Positions 1 to 11,962 of a stretch of 64,000 nucleotides of DNA are shown here, piece after piece (position 1 is the first letter of the stretch; every line of letters begins with the position of its first letter). The DNA is taken from contig NZ_LT906479.1 in NCBI RefSeq assembly GCF_900187015.1, forward strand, positions 868,001 through 932,000. Reading direction: 5' to 3'. Under the pieces are notes generated by a model. That model was given only the letters and a program-made list of their open reading frames with translations. It had not been told where the DNA came from and did not search any database. This DNA comes from Serratia ficaria (GTDB taxonomy: Bacteria; Pseudomonadota; Gammaproteobacteria; Enterobacterales; Enterobacteriaceae). The translations under genes were made by a program, and so were the position numbers.

Positions 1-320
1 AGCACCACCTTCAGCCCCGACAGCGTCTGAGCGCCGGTGAGCGAGATAGTCCCCTTGCCGACCTCTAGGGCGCTGACGTAGCGCGACGTCCCGCCGGCGG
101 GGATGCCTTTGCTGCCGGCGTTGCAGTCGGTCGGCGCGCCGTCGTCCAGCACGCACAGCTCCACGGCCATTTTATAGGGTGCCATGGCCTGCAGCATGTC
201 GGTCATCGCCGCTTTCTGGATGTAGCGCTGATAAGCCGGAATGCCGATGGCGCTCAGTATCGCGATGATGGCGATCACCACCATCAGTTCTATCAGGGTA
301 AAGCCGCGTTGCGTTGCCAT
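1..320 (-). CDS. ppdD: Type IV prepilin-like major pilin PpdD, C-terminus cut by window edge
   Basis: The visible 106 residues start MATQRGFTLIELMVVIAIIA, a class III prepilin signal: a short basic leader, Gly before Phe as the prepilin peptidase site, Glu at +5 of the mature protein, then a hydrophobic alpha-helix that acts as membrane anchor and pilus core. A Cys-containing globular part follows (GAPTDCNAGSKG). ATG at 318-320 is preceded on the minus strand by a GGAGGAAA ribosome site. In E. coli ppdD lies next to nadC and heads ppdD-hofB-hofC, which matches the position here. The gene runs off the left edge, so the end and the second cysteine cannot be checked. Confidence 0.88.
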   Translation of the reverse strand, partial: MATQRGFTLIELMVVIAIIAILSAIGIPAYQRYIQKAAMTDMLQAMAPYKMAVELCVLDDGAPTDCNAGSKGIPAGGTSRYVSALEVGKGTISLTGAQTLSGLKVV

Positions 321-482
321 TTTTCGTTTCCTCCATGTCGGTATGGAGGGGACGGTAACCGGTCTGCAGGCGGGCTTCGAGCGCCTTCGGCGCGTTTCTC
401 GGGGCGCTTCCCGCGCAGGCGGTTTCGCTTGCAGCGGGATGAAAAAATCTGGGGGGCAGCGCGCAATTCAGGCGGGGAAAGG

Positions 483-506
483 GCCTTCCCGCCGCGGCGG
501 GAAGGC
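483..506 (-). terminator. Perfect 24-nt palindrome downstream of nadC
   Basis: GCCTTCCCGCCG is followed directly by its exact reverse complement, 6 nt beyond the nadC stop. On the minus strand it is followed by CCCTTT, a weak U-tract. It probably ends nadC transcription before ppdD, or separates the two genes. Confidence 0.55.
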
Positions 507-511
507 GAGGA

Positions 512-2082
<1,571 letters not shown>

Positions 2083-2083
<1 letters not shown>

Positions 2084-2937
2084 TGACGCTGTTTACGCTG
2101 TTGCTGGTTTTGGCATGGGAGCGCCTGTTCAAACTGGGTGAGCACTGGCAGTTGGACCACCGTCTGGAGGTGGTGTTCCAGCGTCTGCACCGGGTGTCGT
2201 TGGCGCAAACGCTGGCGATGACCCTGGCCTTTATGGTGGTGGTGTGGGGCATACTGTGGCTGTCTCAGGGGCTGTTCTTCGGCGTGGTGACGCTGCTGCT
2301 GTGGATTGTCATCGATCTGCTGTGCGTCGGCGCCGGCATCAAGCGCAAGCATTATCGCGCCTATCTGAAGGCGGCGCGGCAGGGGGATTCCCACGCCAGC
2401 GATCAGATGGCGGAAGAGCTGGCGCTGATCCACGGTTTGCCGGTGGACTGCAGCGAAGAGCTGCGGCTGCGCGAGCTGCAAAATGCGCTGCTGTGGATTA
2501 ACTTCCGCTACTATCTGGCGCCGCTGTTCTGGTTTGTGGTTTGCGGGCCTTACGGGCCGATTGCGCTGGCGGGGTACTCTTTCCTGCGCGCCTATCAAAC
2601 CTGGCTGGCGCGGCACAATACGCCGCTGGAACGTTCGCAGTCGGGTATCGATCATCTGCTGAACTGGCTGGACTGGATCCCGGTGCGTTTGGCCGGGGTA
2701 GCCTATGCGCTGTTCGGGCACGGCGAGAAGGCGCTGCCGGCCTGGTTCGCCTCGCTGGGCGATGGTCATTCTTCGTCGTATCAGGTGTTGACGCGGCTGG
2801 CGCAGTTCTCGTTGGCGCGCGATCCGCATACGGATCCGGTGCAAACGCCGCGCGCGGCGGTGACGCTGGCGCGCAAGGTGACGATGATTATCGTGGTGGT
2901 GGTGGCGGTGCTGACCATTTACGGCACGTTGCTGTAA
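2083..2937 (+). CDS. ampE: Inner-membrane protein AmpE
   Basis: 284 aa, same as E. coli AmpE. It begins [19 protein letters not shown] and contains several hydrophobic segments: about 45-85, 145-165 and a C-terminal helix at about 265-284. It is encoded with AmpD in the conserved ampDE operon (one-base TAATG overlap). AmpE has been proposed as a sensor or transporter connected with AmpD, but its molecular function is not settled; nothing in the sequence resolves this. Confidence 0.93.
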
Positions 2938-2957
2938 ATCGACATCGCAGCAAACGA

Positions 2958-2985
2958 AACGGGCGCCGCGGCGCCCGTTGTTTTT
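2958..2985 (+). terminator. Rho-independent terminator of ampDE
   Basis: AACGGGCGCCG is followed by its exact reverse complement (22-nt perfect palindrome), then TG and TTTTT. It lies 20 nt after ampE and 10 nt before the end of convergent hemL. Confidence 0.9.
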
Positions 2986-2995
2986 GATGTGGAGC

Positions 2996-4285
2996 TTACA
3001 GCCGGGCGAAGCAGCGGCGCGCGGCGTCGATAGTGCGCTGGATGTCTTCCTTGCTGTGGGCCACGGACATAAAGCCCGCTTCAAAGGCCGAAGGCGCCAG
3101 ATAGACCCCTTCTTCCAGCATCAGGTGGAAGAAACGCTTGAAGCGCTCCACGTCGCACCGCATGACGTCCTGGTAGCAGGTGACCGCCGGCGCGTCGGTG
3201 AAGAACAGGCCGAACATGCCGCCGACGTTGTTCACCACCAGCGGGATGTTCTCTTCTTTCGCCGCGTGCAGCAGGCCTTCCGCCAGCATTTCGGTCAGTT
3301 CGGTCAGCGTTTGGTGAACGCCCGCCTGCGACACTTCGGTCAGGCAGGCGTAGCCCGCAGCCATGGCGATCGGGTTGCCGGACAGGGTGCCCGCCTGATA
3401 AACCGGGCCGGTCGGCGCCAGCGCTTCCATCACCTCGCGGCGGCCGCCAAAGGCGCCTACCGGCATGCCGCCGCCGATGATTTTGCCCAGGCAGGTCAGA
3501 TCCGGCTCAACGCCATAATAAGACTGCGCGCCGGCCAGCGCCACGCGGAAGCCGGTCATCACTTCGTCGATAATCAGCAACGCGCCGTATTTGTCGCACA
3601 GCGCGCGCAGGCCCGGCAGGAATTCCGGCAGCGGCGGCACGCAGTTCATGTTGCCGGCCACCGGCTCGACGATGATGCAGGCGATCTCCGAAGGGTACTG
3701 CTCGAACGCCGTGCGCACCGAGTCCAGATCGTTATAGGTGCAGGTCAGGGTGTGCTTGGCGAAGTCCGCCGGCACGCCCGGCGAGTTCGGCTGGCCGAGG
3801 GTCAGCGCGCCGGAGCCGGCTTTCACCAGCAGGCAATCGGCGTGGCCGTGGTAGCAGCCTTCGAACTTGATGATCTTGTCGCGGTTGGTGTAGCCGCGCG
3901 CCAGGCGGATAGCGCTCATGGTGGCCTCGGTGCCCGAGTTCACCATGCGCACCATATCCATGGTCGGCACCAGCTCGGTCACCAGCTGAGCCATTTTGAC
4001 TTCCATTTCGGTCGGCGCGCCGAAGCTCAGCCCGCGCTGCGCCGCTTCGATCACCGCGTCGCGGATCGCCGGGTGGTTGTGCCCCAGCACCATCGGTCCC
4101 CAGGAGCCTACGTAATCGATGTAGGCCTTGCCGTCGGCGTCGAACAGGTAAGCCCCGTCTGCCCGCTCGATAAACAGCGGCACACCGCCGACGCCGGTGA
4201 ATGCACGCACCGGAGAGTTAACCCCGCCGGGGATCAACTGTTGCGCCTGGGCATACAGACTTTCGGACTTGCTGTGTAAGCTCAT
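2996..4285 (-). CDS. hemL: Glutamate-1-semialdehyde 2,1-aminomutase
   Basis: PLP enzyme of the C5 pathway that isomerises glutamate-1-semialdehyde to 5-aminolevulinate for heme and siroheme. 429 aa (E. coli 426). It shows the class III aminotransferase fold: [16 protein letters not shown] cofactor region near 117-131, DEVMTGFR near 240-247, and the PLP-binding lysine in [17 protein letters not shown] (Lys268). ATG at 4283-4285. It is divergent from clcA (179 bp between). Siroheme for the cys genes further on also derives from this pathway. Confidence 0.97.
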   Translation of the reverse strand: MSLHSKSESLYAQAQQLIPGGVNSPVRAFTGVGGVPLFIERADGAYLFDADGKAYIDYVGSWGPMVLGHNHPAIRDAVIEAAQRGLSFGAPTEMEVKMAQLVTELVPTMDMVRMVNSGTEATMSAIRLARGYTNRDKIIKFEGCYHGHADCLLVKAGSGALTLGQPNSPGVPADFAKHTLTCTYNDLDSVRTAFEQYPSEIACIIVEPVAGNMNCVPPLPEFLPGLRALCDKYGALLIIDEVMTGFRVALAGAQSYYGVEPDLTCLGKIIGGGMPVGAFGGRREVMEALAPTGPVYQAGTLSGNPIAMAAGYACLTEVSQAGVHQTLTELTEMLAEGLLHAAKEENIPLVVNNVGGMFGLFFTDAPAVTCYQDVMRCDVERFKRFFHLMLEEGVYLAPSAFEAGFMSVAHSKEDIQRTIDAARRCFARL

Positions 4286-4464
4286 AAATCGGCTCCTGGA
4301 TTCTCTTTGAATGATTTGACCCGCGCTATTCTAGAGGAGTGCGGCGCGTTATGAAACGATCACAGTCAGATACCTATTAACAGCGGCGGCCGGAATGGGG
4401 GTAAGGTAGAATAGCCGTCTTACCTATTTGTATTACCTTTGATCACGCGAATGAATAACCCGTT

Positions 4465-5901
4465 ATGACTGAAATGCAGCAACAGCCTTCAGCGGCGGCG
4501 CCGCGCCTGAAGCGCAGCGATGCGGTGCGCCAGTTTATCCGCCGCGACAAGACGCCGGTCGCGGTATTGATCATGGCCGCGCTGGTGGGCACGCTGGCCG
4601 GCCTGCTCGGCGTGGCCTTCGACAAAGCGGTGGAGTGGGTGCAGCAACAGCGGCTGAGCGCGCTGGTTCAGGTGGCCGATTATTGGATCCTGGTGTGGCC
4701 GCTGGCGTTTATTTTGTCGGCCGCGCTGGCGGCGCTGGGCTATTACCTGGTGCGGCGCTATGCGCCCGAAGCCGGCGGCTCGGGCATTCCGGAAATCGAA
4801 GGCGCGCTGGAAGAGCTGCGGCCGGTGCGCTGGTGGCGGGTGATCCCGGTGAAGTTTATCGGCGGCATGGGCACGCTGGGGGCGGGTATGGTGCTGGGGC
4901 GGGAAGGGCCTACGGTGCAGATGGGCGGCAACGTCGGCCGCATGGTGCTGGACATTTTCCGCATGCGCGGCGCCGAGGCGCGCCATTCGCTGCTGGCCAC
5001 CGGCGCAGCCGCCGGCCTGTCCGCCGCGTTCAACGCGCCGCTGGCGGGCATTCTGTTCATTATCGAAGAGATGCGCCCGCAGTTCCGCTACAACCTGATC
5101 TCGATTAAAGCGGTGTTCATCGGCGTGATCATGTCGAGCGTGGTGTTTCAGCTGTTTAACGGCGAGGGCTCGGTGATCGCGGTCGGCAGGCTCTCTTCGG
5201 CGCCGATTAACACCCTGTGGCTGTATCTGGTGCTGGGGGCGATATTCGGCGCGGTGGGCGTGATGTTCAACGCGCTGATTTTCCGCACCCAGGACATGTT
5301 CGCGCGTCTGCACGGCGGCAAAATGCGCAACGTGCTGCTGATGGGCGGGCTGCTCGGCGGCGTCTGCGGCATCCTGGGGCTGATCCAGCCGGAGGCGGCG
5401 GGCGGCGGTTTCGGACTGATCCCGATCGCCGCGGCGGGCAATTACAGCGTCGGCATGCTGATGTTCATTTTCATTACCCGGGTGTTCACCACGTTGCTGT
5501 GTTTCGGCTCCGGCGCGCCGGGCGGCATTTTTGCGCCGATGCTGGCGCTGGGCACGCTGTTCGGCACCGCCTTTGGCCTGGCGGGCGCGCATCTGTTTCC
5601 GCAGTACGGCCTGGAGGCGGGCACCTTCGCCATCGCCGGCATGGGGGCGCTGTTCGCCGCCACGGTGCGCGCGCCGTTGACCGGCATCGTGCTGGTGCTG
5701 GAAATGACCGACAATTATCAGCTGATCCTGCCGATGATCATTACCTGCCTCGGCGCCACGCTGGTGGCGCAGTTCCTGGGCGGTAAGCCGTTGTATTCCT
5801 CCATATTGGCCCGTACGTTGCAAAAGCAGGAGGCGCTGCGGGAGCGCGAAGCGGCGGAGAAAACAGGTAAAGAAAATACAACAAATGCGGTGAATACTTG
5901 A
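4465..5901 (+). CDS. clcA: H+/Cl- exchange transporter ClcA
   Basis: CLC-type two-chloride/one-proton antiporter of the inner membrane, linked to the extreme acid resistance response. 478 aa (E. coli 473). Selectivity motifs are intact: GSGIP at 105-109, GREGP at 145-149 with the gating glutamate Glu147, and [11 protein letters not shown] near 350. The proton glutamate lies in FIIEEM (Glu201/202). Cytosolic N- and C-terminal tails are polar. ATG at 4465 follows a very short upstream ATG-TGA reading. Gene order hemL-clcA-erpA matches E. coli. Confidence 0.97.
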   Translation: MTEMQQQPSAAAPRLKRSDAVRQFIRRDKTPVAVLIMAALVGTLAGLLGVAFDKAVEWVQQQRLSALVQVADYWILVWPLAFILSAALAALGYYLVRRYAPEAGGSGIPEIEGALEELRPVRWWRVIPVKFIGGMGTLGAGMVLGREGPTVQMGGNVGRMVLDIFRMRGAEARHSLLATGAAAGLSAAFNAPLAGILFIIEEMRPQFRYNLISIKAVFIGVIMSSVVFQLFNGEGSVIAVGRLSSAPINTLWLYLVLGAIFGAVGVMFNALIFRTQDMFARLHGGKMRNVLLMGGLLGGVCGILGLIQPEAAGGGFGLIPIAAAGNYSVGMLMFIFITRVFTTLLCFGSGAPGGIFAPMLALGTLFGTAFGLAGAHLFPQYGLEAGTFAIAGMGALFAATVRAPLTGIVLVLEMTDNYQLILPMIITCLGATLVAQFLGGKPLYSSILARTLQKQEALREREAAEKTGKENTTNAVNT

Positions 5902-5990
5902 ACGCAACACTCAGGTATCGGATAATCGTTAATATTAATCAGGCTGCCATTGTAGCGTTCTGATGCTGAACAATGTTGGGAGTAAAGAGT

Positions 5991-6335
5991 ATGAGTGATG
6001 AAACAGCACTGCCCCTGCAATTTACCGAGGCAGCGGCAAGCAAGGTTAAATTCCTGATTGCTGACGAAGAAAATCCGAACCTGAAGTTGCGGGTTTACAT
6101 TACCGGTGGCGGCTGCAGCGGATTCCAGTACGGCTTCACTTTTGACGATAAGGTCAACGATGGCGACATGACCATCGAGAAGCAAGGCGTGGCGCTGGTG
6201 GTCGATCCGATGAGCCTGCAGTATCTGGTGGGCGGTTCGGTGGACTACACCGAGGGCCTGGAAGGTTCGCGCTTCGTGGTGACCAACCCCAACGCCAAAA
6301 CCACCTGCGGCTGCGGCTCTTCGTTCAGCATCTGA
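5991..6335 (+). CDS. erpA: A-type iron-sulfur cluster insertion protein ErpA
   Basis: Carries Fe-S clusters to apo-enzymes, including IspG/IspH of isoprenoid synthesis. 114 aa, exactly the E. coli length, with the three cluster cysteines Cys42 (GGGCSG), Cys106 and Cys108 (CGCGSSFSI). The start is the ATG of [11 protein letters not shown]; an in-frame upstream ATG (5973) would add six residues not seen in the family. It is 89 bp from clcA and has its own downstream terminator. Confidence 0.97.
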   Translation: MSDETALPLQFTEAAASKVKFLIADEENPNLKLRVYITGGGCSGFQYGFTFDDKVNDGDMTIEKQGVALVVDPMSLQYLVGGSVDYTEGLEGSRFVVTNPNAKTTCGCGSSFSI

Positions 6336-6356
6336 AGCCCCTCGCCGCATGATCAG

Positions 6357-6388
6357 CCCGCCAGCCGCTCCGGCTCGCGGGTTTTTTT
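6357..6388 (+). terminator. Rho-independent terminator of erpA
   Basis: CCCGCCAGCCG / CGGCTCGCGGG stem with one mismatch and a CTC loop, followed by seven T. It sits between convergent erpA and yadS. Confidence 0.88.
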
Positions 6389-6394
6389 ATGCCC

Positions 6395-7009
6395 TTAGCG
6401 TTCGAGAATGAACGCGGGCAGCTTGAGGTGCCAGCGGATGGCCGCCAGCCGGATGGCCAGGGTGATGACCATGCCCAGCATCATCGCCTGTTGCAGCGGC
6501 ATGCCGAAGGTGTGAAACGCGGTGGCGTGCGCGATGCCGCCGATGATGCAGGCGGTGGCGTAAATCTCGGTGCGCAGGATCATCGGGATCTCGCGTGCCA
6601 GCACGTCGCGGATAATGCCGCCGCCCACGCCGGTGATCACCCCCATGCAGATAGCCACCAGCGGGCCGGTGCCGGCGGCGAAAGCCTTGTTGACCCCGAT
6701 GCCGACGAACACCGCCAGGCCGACGGCGTCCAGCACCGGCAGGATCCACTTGGGCAGGCGGCGTGGCTGGCGCACCAGCAGCAGCGTCAGCACGCAGGTG
6801 ATCATCGCCACCACCAGATCGGTAGGATCCCTGACCCAAAACACCGGGCCGTTGGCCAGCGCCATATCGCGGATGGTGCCGCCGCCGACCGCGGTCACTA
6901 CCCCCAGCACCAGCACGCCGAACGGATCCATACGCAGTTTGCCGGCCAGCAGCACGCCGGAAATGGCGAATACCGCGGTGCCGAGAATATCCAGCCAGAA
7001 CACCAGCAT
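6395..7009 (-). CDS. yadS: TRIC/UPF0126 family membrane protein YadS
   Basis: 204-aa integral membrane protein (E. coli YadS 207) made of two repeated halves, each with about three helices and a glycine motif: GVVTAVGGGTIRD and GVITGVGGGIIRD. Bacterial TRIC homologues form trimeric cation channels; the E. coli member has no firmly assigned role. ATG at 7007-7009 overlaps the btuF TAA by one base, so yadS is the last gene of mtnN-btuF-yadS. Start set here because longer in-frame extensions only read into btuF. Confidence 0.92.
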   Translation of the reverse strand: MLVFWLDILGTAVFAISGVLLAGKLRMDPFGVLVLGVVTAVGGGTIRDMALANGPVFWVRDPTDLVVAMITCVLTLLLVRQPRRLPKWILPVLDAVGLAVFVGIGVNKAFAAGTGPLVAICMGVITGVGGGIIRDVLAREIPMILRTEIYATACIIGGIAHATAFHTFGMPLQQAMMLGMVITLAIRLAAIRWHLKLPAFILER

Positions 7010-7815
7010 TAAGGCATCTCCGCCAGTTGGCGGCACAGCTGCTGCGCCGCCAGCACGATGCGCGGTCCGCCGCGGTTGAACCAGTCCTCGTTCAGCGCGA
7101 TCACCGGCACCTGCAGCTGCGGCGCCCAGAAGGCTTTTACGCTGGCGATCTGCGCTTCGCCGCCGGTGATGACGATGGCCTGCGGGCGGCGCGCCAGCAC
7201 CTGTTCGCGGCTGATCTGCGGCCAGGGCATGCGGCTCTCGGCAAAGATATTTTCTGCGCCGCACAGCGACAGCACCTGGCTTTGCAGGGTGGCGCCGGAG
7301 CTGGTGAACAGCGGCTGGGTGCCGAACTGCAGCAGCACGCGGCGCGGCGGGTTGTGGGCGTATTTTTGTTTCAGATCGGCGATTTGCCGACGGATGGCGT
7401 CCGCCGCCTGATGCGCCTGCTGCGGATGCGGGCTGTATTGGGCCAGGCTGTCCAGCGAGCGGGCGATCTCGTCGATATTGCCGGCGTCCGCGTAAAAGAT
7501 CGGAATGCCGAACGAGGCGAGCTGATCCAGCACCCGCTGCGGGTTGCCGCCGCGCCACGCCAGGATCAGATCCGGTTTCAGCGCCAGCACCCGCTCGAGG
7601 TTGATGCCCTGCCAGGAGGCCACCTGCTCGAGCCTGCCGGCCTCCGGCGGATAATCGGAAAAGGCGCTGGCCGCCAACAGCGTCTCGCCCATGCCGGCGG
7701 CATAGGCGAGTTCGGTGGCGTTCGGCGCCAGGCTGACTACGCGTTGGGCGGCGGCTGCGGGCAGCGCCATCCACAGCGCCAGCAGCCACGGCAGGAGAAT
7801 GCAGCCCGGCTTCAC
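7009..7815 (-). CDS. btuF: Vitamin B12 ABC transporter periplasmic binding protein
   Basis: Binds cobalamin delivered by BtuB and hands it to BtuCD. 268 aa (E. coli 266). It has a Sec signal peptide ([23 protein letters not shown]) cleaved near residue 23, then the class III binding-protein start [20 protein letters not shown]. The helical-backbone TroA-like fold is seen through the LKPDLILAW and PRRVLLQFG segments. The ATG lies one nucleotide after the mtnN stop, indicating coupling. btuCD is not in the window. Confidence 0.95.
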   Translation of the reverse strand: MKPGCILLPWLLALWMALPAAAAQRVVSLAPNATELAYAAGMGETLLAASAFSDYPPEAGRLEQVASWQGINLERVLALKPDLILAWRGGNPQRVLDQLASFGIPIFYADAGNIDEIARSLDSLAQYSPHPQQAHQAADAIRRQIADLKQKYAHNPPRRVLLQFGTQPLFTSSGATLQSQVLSLCGAENIFAESRMPWPQISREQVLARRPQAIVITGGEAQIASVKAFWAPQLQVPVIALNEDWFNRGGPRIVLAAQQLCRQLAEMP

Positions 7816-7816
7816 A

Positions 7817-8518
7817 TCAACCGCGCTTGGCCAGGGTCTGCAGCATGGCGTTGACCATCAGCGTGGACTGCTTGGCGGCCACGGAGAGGAACTCGTCAAA
7901 GCTCATGTGCGATTCGCTGTCGGCGACGTCGGAGATGGCGCGCACCACCACGAACGGCGTGCCGAACAGGTGGCAGACGTGGCCGATCGCCGCGGCTTCC
8001 ATTTCAACCGCCGCAACGCGCGGGAAGGTGGCGCGAATGCGCGCCAGCGGTTCCGCGCCATTGATGAAGGCGTCGCCGCTGCAGATCAGGCCGCGCACCG
8101 CGTTCAGATCCAACTGTTTGATGCAGCTTTCCGCCAGGGCGATCAGCGCGTCGTCCGCCACGAAAGCCGCCGGGCAGCCGGCCATCTGGCCCGGCTCATA
8201 GCCGAAGGCGGTCACGTCGGCGTCGTGGTAACGCACCTCTTCGGAGACCACGATGTCGCCCACTTTCAAGGTGCTGGCCAGGCCGCCGGCGGAGCCGGTA
8301 TTGATCACCAGGTCCGGCTGGCAATGTTCCAGCAGCAGGGTGGTGCCCATCGCCGCGGAGACTTTGCCGATGCCGGACTTCAGCAGCGCAACCTCAACGC
8401 CGCCGATCTGGCCGGTATAGATTTCACAGCCCGCACGTTGAATGGTCTGACGGTTTTCTATTTGATCGCGCAGCAGGGTGACTTCCTGCTCCATGGCGCC
8501 GATGATGCCTACTTTCAT
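7817..8518 (-). CDS. mtnN: 5'-methylthioadenosine/S-adenosylhomocysteine nucleosidase
   Basis: Hydrolyses MTA, SAH and 5'-deoxyadenosine to adenine plus the thioribose; the SAH branch feeds AI-2 synthesis by LuxS. 233 aa (E. coli 232). Family residues: Glu12 in [12 protein letters not shown], the GSAGGL loop, [11 protein letters not shown] with the substrate glutamate, and the catalytic Asp in [12 protein letters not shown] at 8516-8518; in-frame codons upstream to 8566 give a poor extension. First gene of mtnN-btuF-yadS and divergent from dgt, as in E. coli. Confidence 0.97.
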   Translation of the reverse strand: MKVGIIGAMEQEVTLLRDQIENRQTIQRAGCEIYTGQIGGVEVALLKSGIGKVSAAMGTTLLLEHCQPDLVINTGSAGGLASTLKVGDIVVSEEVRYHDADVTAFGYEPGQMAGCPAAFVADDALIALAESCIKQLDLNAVRGLICSGDAFINGAEPLARIRATFPRVAAVEMEAAAIGHVCHLFGTPFVVVRAISDVADSESHMSFDEFLSVAAKQSTLMVNAMLQTLAKRG

Positions 8519-8647
8519 AAATAACACTCGCTGTTGGGGTGTGGGAATTGCGCCATAGTCTATCATGGCTGTCAGAGAGAGATAATCCGTTGCATCCGCC
8601 GTCGGGAATTGTTATCACGGGGGCTGGGCGCAACCGCGGAGAAACAG

Positions 8648-10165
8648 ATGTCCGGGATCGACTTCAAACAAAAAATCAGCTTCCAGCGGCCATTCAGCAA
8701 ACCGATCGAGGCCGAGGAAGAGTACGACATCGTGCGGCAGTTCGAGAGCGATCGCGGGCGCATCGTCAACTCGGCGGCGATCCGCCGTCTGCAGCAGAAA
8801 ACCCAGGTGTTTCCGCTGGAACGCAACGCGGCGGTGCGCAGCCGCCTGACGCACTCGATGGAGGTGCAGCAGGTGGGGCGGCATATCGCCAAAGAGATCC
8901 TCAACCGCTTCAAGCAGGATGGGCGCATCGACGAGCTCGGCCTGGCCCGGTTGCTCGCGCCCTTCGAAAGCATCGTAGAAATGGCCTGCCTGATGCATGA
9001 CATCGGCAATCCGCCGTTCGGCCACTTCGGCGAGTCGGCGATCAACGACTGGTTCGCCCAGCGGCTCGATCCCGCCAGCTGCGGCAGCGAGCCGGGCAGC
9101 CACGATCGCTGTCAGGTCGCGGTGCTGCGCCTGCACGAAGGAGAGAGCGATCTTAATCGGCTGCGCAGCCGCATCCGTCAGGACCTGAGCCATTTTGAAG
9201 GCAACGCTCAGGCGATCCGCATGGTCTATACCCTGCTGAAGCTCAATCTGACCTATGCCCAGGTGGGCTGCATCCTGAAATATACCCGCCCGGCCTATTG
9301 GGCGAGCGAGATCCCGGCCGGCCGCAGCTACCTGATGAAAAAGCCCGGTTATTATCTGGCGGAGGAAGCCTTCGTCGATCGGCTGCGGCGCGAACTGCAT
9401 ATGGGCGAATTCGATCGTTTCCCGCTGACCTATATTATGGAGGCCGCCGACGATATTTCTTATTGCATTGCCGATCTCGAAGACGCGGTGGAAAAAAATA
9501 TTTTCACCGTCGAGCAGCTGTATCAGCATCTTATTCAAGAGTGGGGCGACATTGCGCCGGGGGATCTATTCGATAAAACCGTCGCCAGCGCCTTCCGTAA
9601 AATCGATAAGGGCGGCGCGCGGCGCAGCGCGGAAGATCAGTTCTTCATGTATCTGCGGGTATTTACCGTAGCGCGGCTGGTGCCGCACGCGGCGCAGCGC
9701 TTTATCGACAACCTGGACGCGGTGTACCAGGGCCACTTCAATCAGGCGCTGCTGGAAGACTCCAGCCCGGCCTACCAACTGCTGAAAATATTCAAGAATG
9801 TGGCGTTCAAGCACGTATTCAACCACCCGGAGGTGGAGCAGCTCGAGCTGCAGGGGTATCGGGTGATCAGCGGCCTGCTGGACATTTACAGCCCGCTGCT
9901 GGCGATGCCGCTGGGCGATTTTACCCAGCTGGTGCAGGAAGACAGCCACCGCGCCTACCCGATTGAAACGCGGCTGTTCCACAAGCTTTCCACCAAGCAC
10001 CGGCTGGCGTATGTCGAAGCGGTTGAAGGGCTGCAGCATTTGTCGCAGGACCAGCAGGCGATCAGAGAATATTATTTCCGCGCGCGTTTATTGCAGGATT
10101 ACATCAGCGGAATGACGGACCTTTATGCTTACGATGAATACCGCAGATTAATGGCGGCGGAATAA
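8648..10165 (+). CDS. dgt: Deoxyguanosinetriphosphate triphosphohydrolase
   Basis: HD-superfamily enzyme that hydrolyses dGTP to deoxyguanosine and triphosphate. 505 aa, as in E. coli. The metal site is visible: His69 ([12 protein letters not shown]) and the HD pair His117-Asp118 in [16 protein letters not shown]. The start is the ATG of [16 protein letters not shown]; longer in-frame starts would extend into the mtnN promoter region. Followed by degP, the E. coli order. Confidence 0.96.
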   Translation: MSGIDFKQKISFQRPFSKPIEAEEEYDIVRQFESDRGRIVNSAAIRRLQQKTQVFPLERNAAVRSRLTHSMEVQQVGRHIAKEILNRFKQDGRIDELGLARLLAPFESIVEMACLMHDIGNPPFGHFGESAINDWFAQRLDPASCGSEPGSHDRCQVAVLRLHEGESDLNRLRSRIRQDLSHFEGNAQAIRMVYTLLKLNLTYAQVGCILKYTRPAYWASEIPAGRSYLMKKPGYYLAEEAFVDRLRRELHMGEFDRFPLTYIMEAADDISYCIADLEDAVEKNIFTVEQLYQHLIQEWGDIAPGDLFDKTVASAFRKIDKGGARRSAEDQFFMYLRVFTVARLVPHAAQRFIDNLDAVYQGHFNQALLEDSSPAYQLLKIFKNVAFKHVFNHPEVEQLELQGYRVISGLLDIYSPLLAMPLGDFTQLVQEDSHRAYPIETRLFHKLSTKHRLAYVEAVEGLQHLSQDQQAIREYYFRARLLQDYISGMTDLYAYDEYRRLMAAE

Positions 10166-10264
10166 TTCATACATTCAATAATTACCAGCGATTCCAAACG
10201 GTTGTCTGTCTCGAGTTTTGTAAAGACAGACAATATTTGTTTACTATTACCCATAATCTGCGCC

Positions 10265-10292
10265 GGAACTTCAGTGTATTAATTAACTCTGA
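10265..10292 (+). promoter_or_regulatory. Sigma-E type promoter of degP
   Basis: GGAACTT (10265-10271), a 16-nt spacer, then TCTGA (10288-10292) match the RpoE consensus. The position, about 50 nt upstream of the degP ATG, matches the known E. coli degP sigma-E promoter. I looked for a paired CpxR box (GTAAA-N5-GTAAA) upstream and found only isolated half sites. Confidence 0.88.
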
Positions 10293-10344
10293 CTATGCAC
10301 AAGACCGTAATACTTTTCTGCACGACTTTATAAGAGACACACAG

Positions 10345-11781
10345 ATGAAAAAAACCGCATTAGTTCTGAGCGCACTGGCATTCAGTATCGGCATGGCGAT
10401 GGGCCCGGTGACGGCCAACGCCGCCGAAACCGCCTCTTCCAGCACCCAGCAGTTGCCGAGCCTGGCGCCGATGCTGGAAAAGGTGATGCCTTCCGTAGTG
10501 AGCATCAACGTCGAAGGCAGCACCACGGTCAATACGCCGAGAATGCCGCAGCAGTTCCAGCAGTTCTTCGGGGAAGACTCGCCGTTCTGCCAGGACGGTT
10601 CGCCGTTCCAGGGCTCGCCGATGTGTCAGGGCGGGCAGACCGGCCCGGACGGCCAGCCGCAGGGCACGCAGCAAAAATTCCAGGCGCTGGGCGCCGGGGT
10701 GGTGATCGATGCGGCTAAAGGCTATGTGGTGACCAACAACCACGTGGTGGACAACGCCAATAAAATCCAGGTGCAGCTGAGCGACGGGCGCCGCTTCGAC
10801 GCCAAGGTGATCGGCAAGGATCCGCGTTCCGACATCGCCCTGATCCAACTGAAAGACTTCAAGAATCTGACGGCCATCAAGATGGCGGATTCCGATCGGC
10901 TGCGCGTCGGCGATTACACCGTGGCGATCGGCAACCCGTATGGGCTGGGTGAAACCGCCACCTCGGGCATCGTTTCCGCGCTGGGCCGCAGCGGGTTGAA
11001 TATCGAAAACTACGAGAACTTCATTCAGACCGACGCGGCGATTAACCGCGGCAACTCCGGCGGCGCGCTGGTCAACCTGAACGGCGAGCTGATCGGCATC
11101 AACACCGCGATCCTGGCGCCGGACGGCGGCAATATCGGCATCGGTTTCGCCATCCCGAGCAACATGGTGAAAAACCTGACCGCGCAGATGGTCGAGTATG
11201 GTCAGGTGAAACGCGGTGAACTGGGCATTATGGGCACCGAGCTGAACTCCGAGCTGGCCAAGGCGATGAAGGTCGACGCGCAGCGCGGGGCGTTCGTCAG
11301 CCAGGTGATGCCGAAATCTTCCGCCGCCAAGGCGGGCATCAAGGCCGGCGACGTGATCGTCACCATGAACGGCAAGGCCATTTCCAGCTTCGCCTCGTTC
11401 CGGGCGGAGATCGGCACCCAGCCGGTCGGCAGCAAGATGTCGCTGGGCATCATCCGCGACGGCAAACCGCTGACCGTCGACGTGACGCTGGAGCAGAGCG
11501 CCCAGACTCAGGTGGAGTCCGGCAATATCTATACCGGCATCGAAGGGGCCGAGTTGAGCAATACCCAGCTCGGCGCGCAGAAAGGCGTCAAGGTGGACAA
11601 CGTCAAGGCCGGCAGCGCCGCTGCGCGCATCGGCCTGAAAAAAGGCGATGTGATCCTGGGCGTGAACCAGCAGCCGATCCAAAATCTGGGCGAACTGCGC
11701 AAAATCCTCGACAGCAAACCGTCGGTGCTGGCGCTGAATATCCAGCGCGGCGACAGCCAGCTGTATCTGCTGATGCAGTAA
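10345..11781 (+). CDS. degP: Periplasmic serine endoprotease/chaperone DegP (HtrA)
   Basis: Heat-shock protease and chaperone for misfolded envelope proteins. 478 aa (E. coli 474). Signal peptide MKKTALVLSALAFSIGMAMGPVTANA cleaved near 26. The trypsin-like domain has the triad His133 (TNNHVVD), Asp163 (RSDIAL) and Ser238 (GNSGGA), and the regulatory loop with two cysteines (FCQDGSPFQGSPMCQ). Two PDZ domains follow, about 280-370 and 390-475. The start was taken at the signal-peptide ATG after the sigma-E promoter; upstream in-frame codons would disrupt it. Confidence 0.97.
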   Translation: MKKTALVLSALAFSIGMAMGPVTANAAETASSSTQQLPSLAPMLEKVMPSVVSINVEGSTTVNTPRMPQQFQQFFGEDSPFCQDGSPFQGSPMCQGGQTGPDGQPQGTQQKFQALGAGVVIDAAKGYVVTNNHVVDNANKIQVQLSDGRRFDAKVIGKDPRSDIALIQLKDFKNLTAIKMADSDRLRVGDYTVAIGNPYGLGETATSGIVSALGRSGLNIENYENFIQTDAAINRGNSGGALVNLNGELIGINTAILAPDGGNIGIGFAIPSNMVKNLTAQMVEYGQVKRGELGIMGTELNSELAKAMKVDAQRGAFVSQVMPKSSAAKAGIKAGDVIVTMNGKAISSFASFRAEIGTQPVGSKMSLGIIRDGKPLTVDVTLEQSAQTQVESGNIYTGIEGAELSNTQLGAQKGVKVDNVKAGSAAARIGLKKGDVILGVNQQPIQNLGELRKILDSKPSVLALNIQRGDSQLYLLMQ

Positions 11782-11801
11782 TCGCCCCCGGCAGGCAACG
11801 C

Positions 11802-11827
11802 AAGGCACGCTTCGGCGTGCCTTTTTC
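11802..11827 (+). terminator. Rho-independent terminator of degP
   Basis: AAGGCACGC, a TTCG tetraloop and GCGTGCCTT form a perfect 9-bp stem followed by a T-run, 20 nt after the degP stop. Confidence 0.92.
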
Positions 11828-11962
11828 ATGCCATAAAAGCGAAACTGTGAACCTCGCCACAACTCCAGCGGCTGCCGCCCAGCTTTGGGCAACTGCACAA
11901 TGTGCCCGACGATCGCCGTCGCTATGCTGGGCGTTTGGCACTTTTCCGGGCAGGAGATAGGC

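Noticed and set aside
10203..10260. CpxR box upstream of the degP sigma-E promoter
   Set aside because: Only single GTAAA half sites; the second half at five-base spacing is missing.
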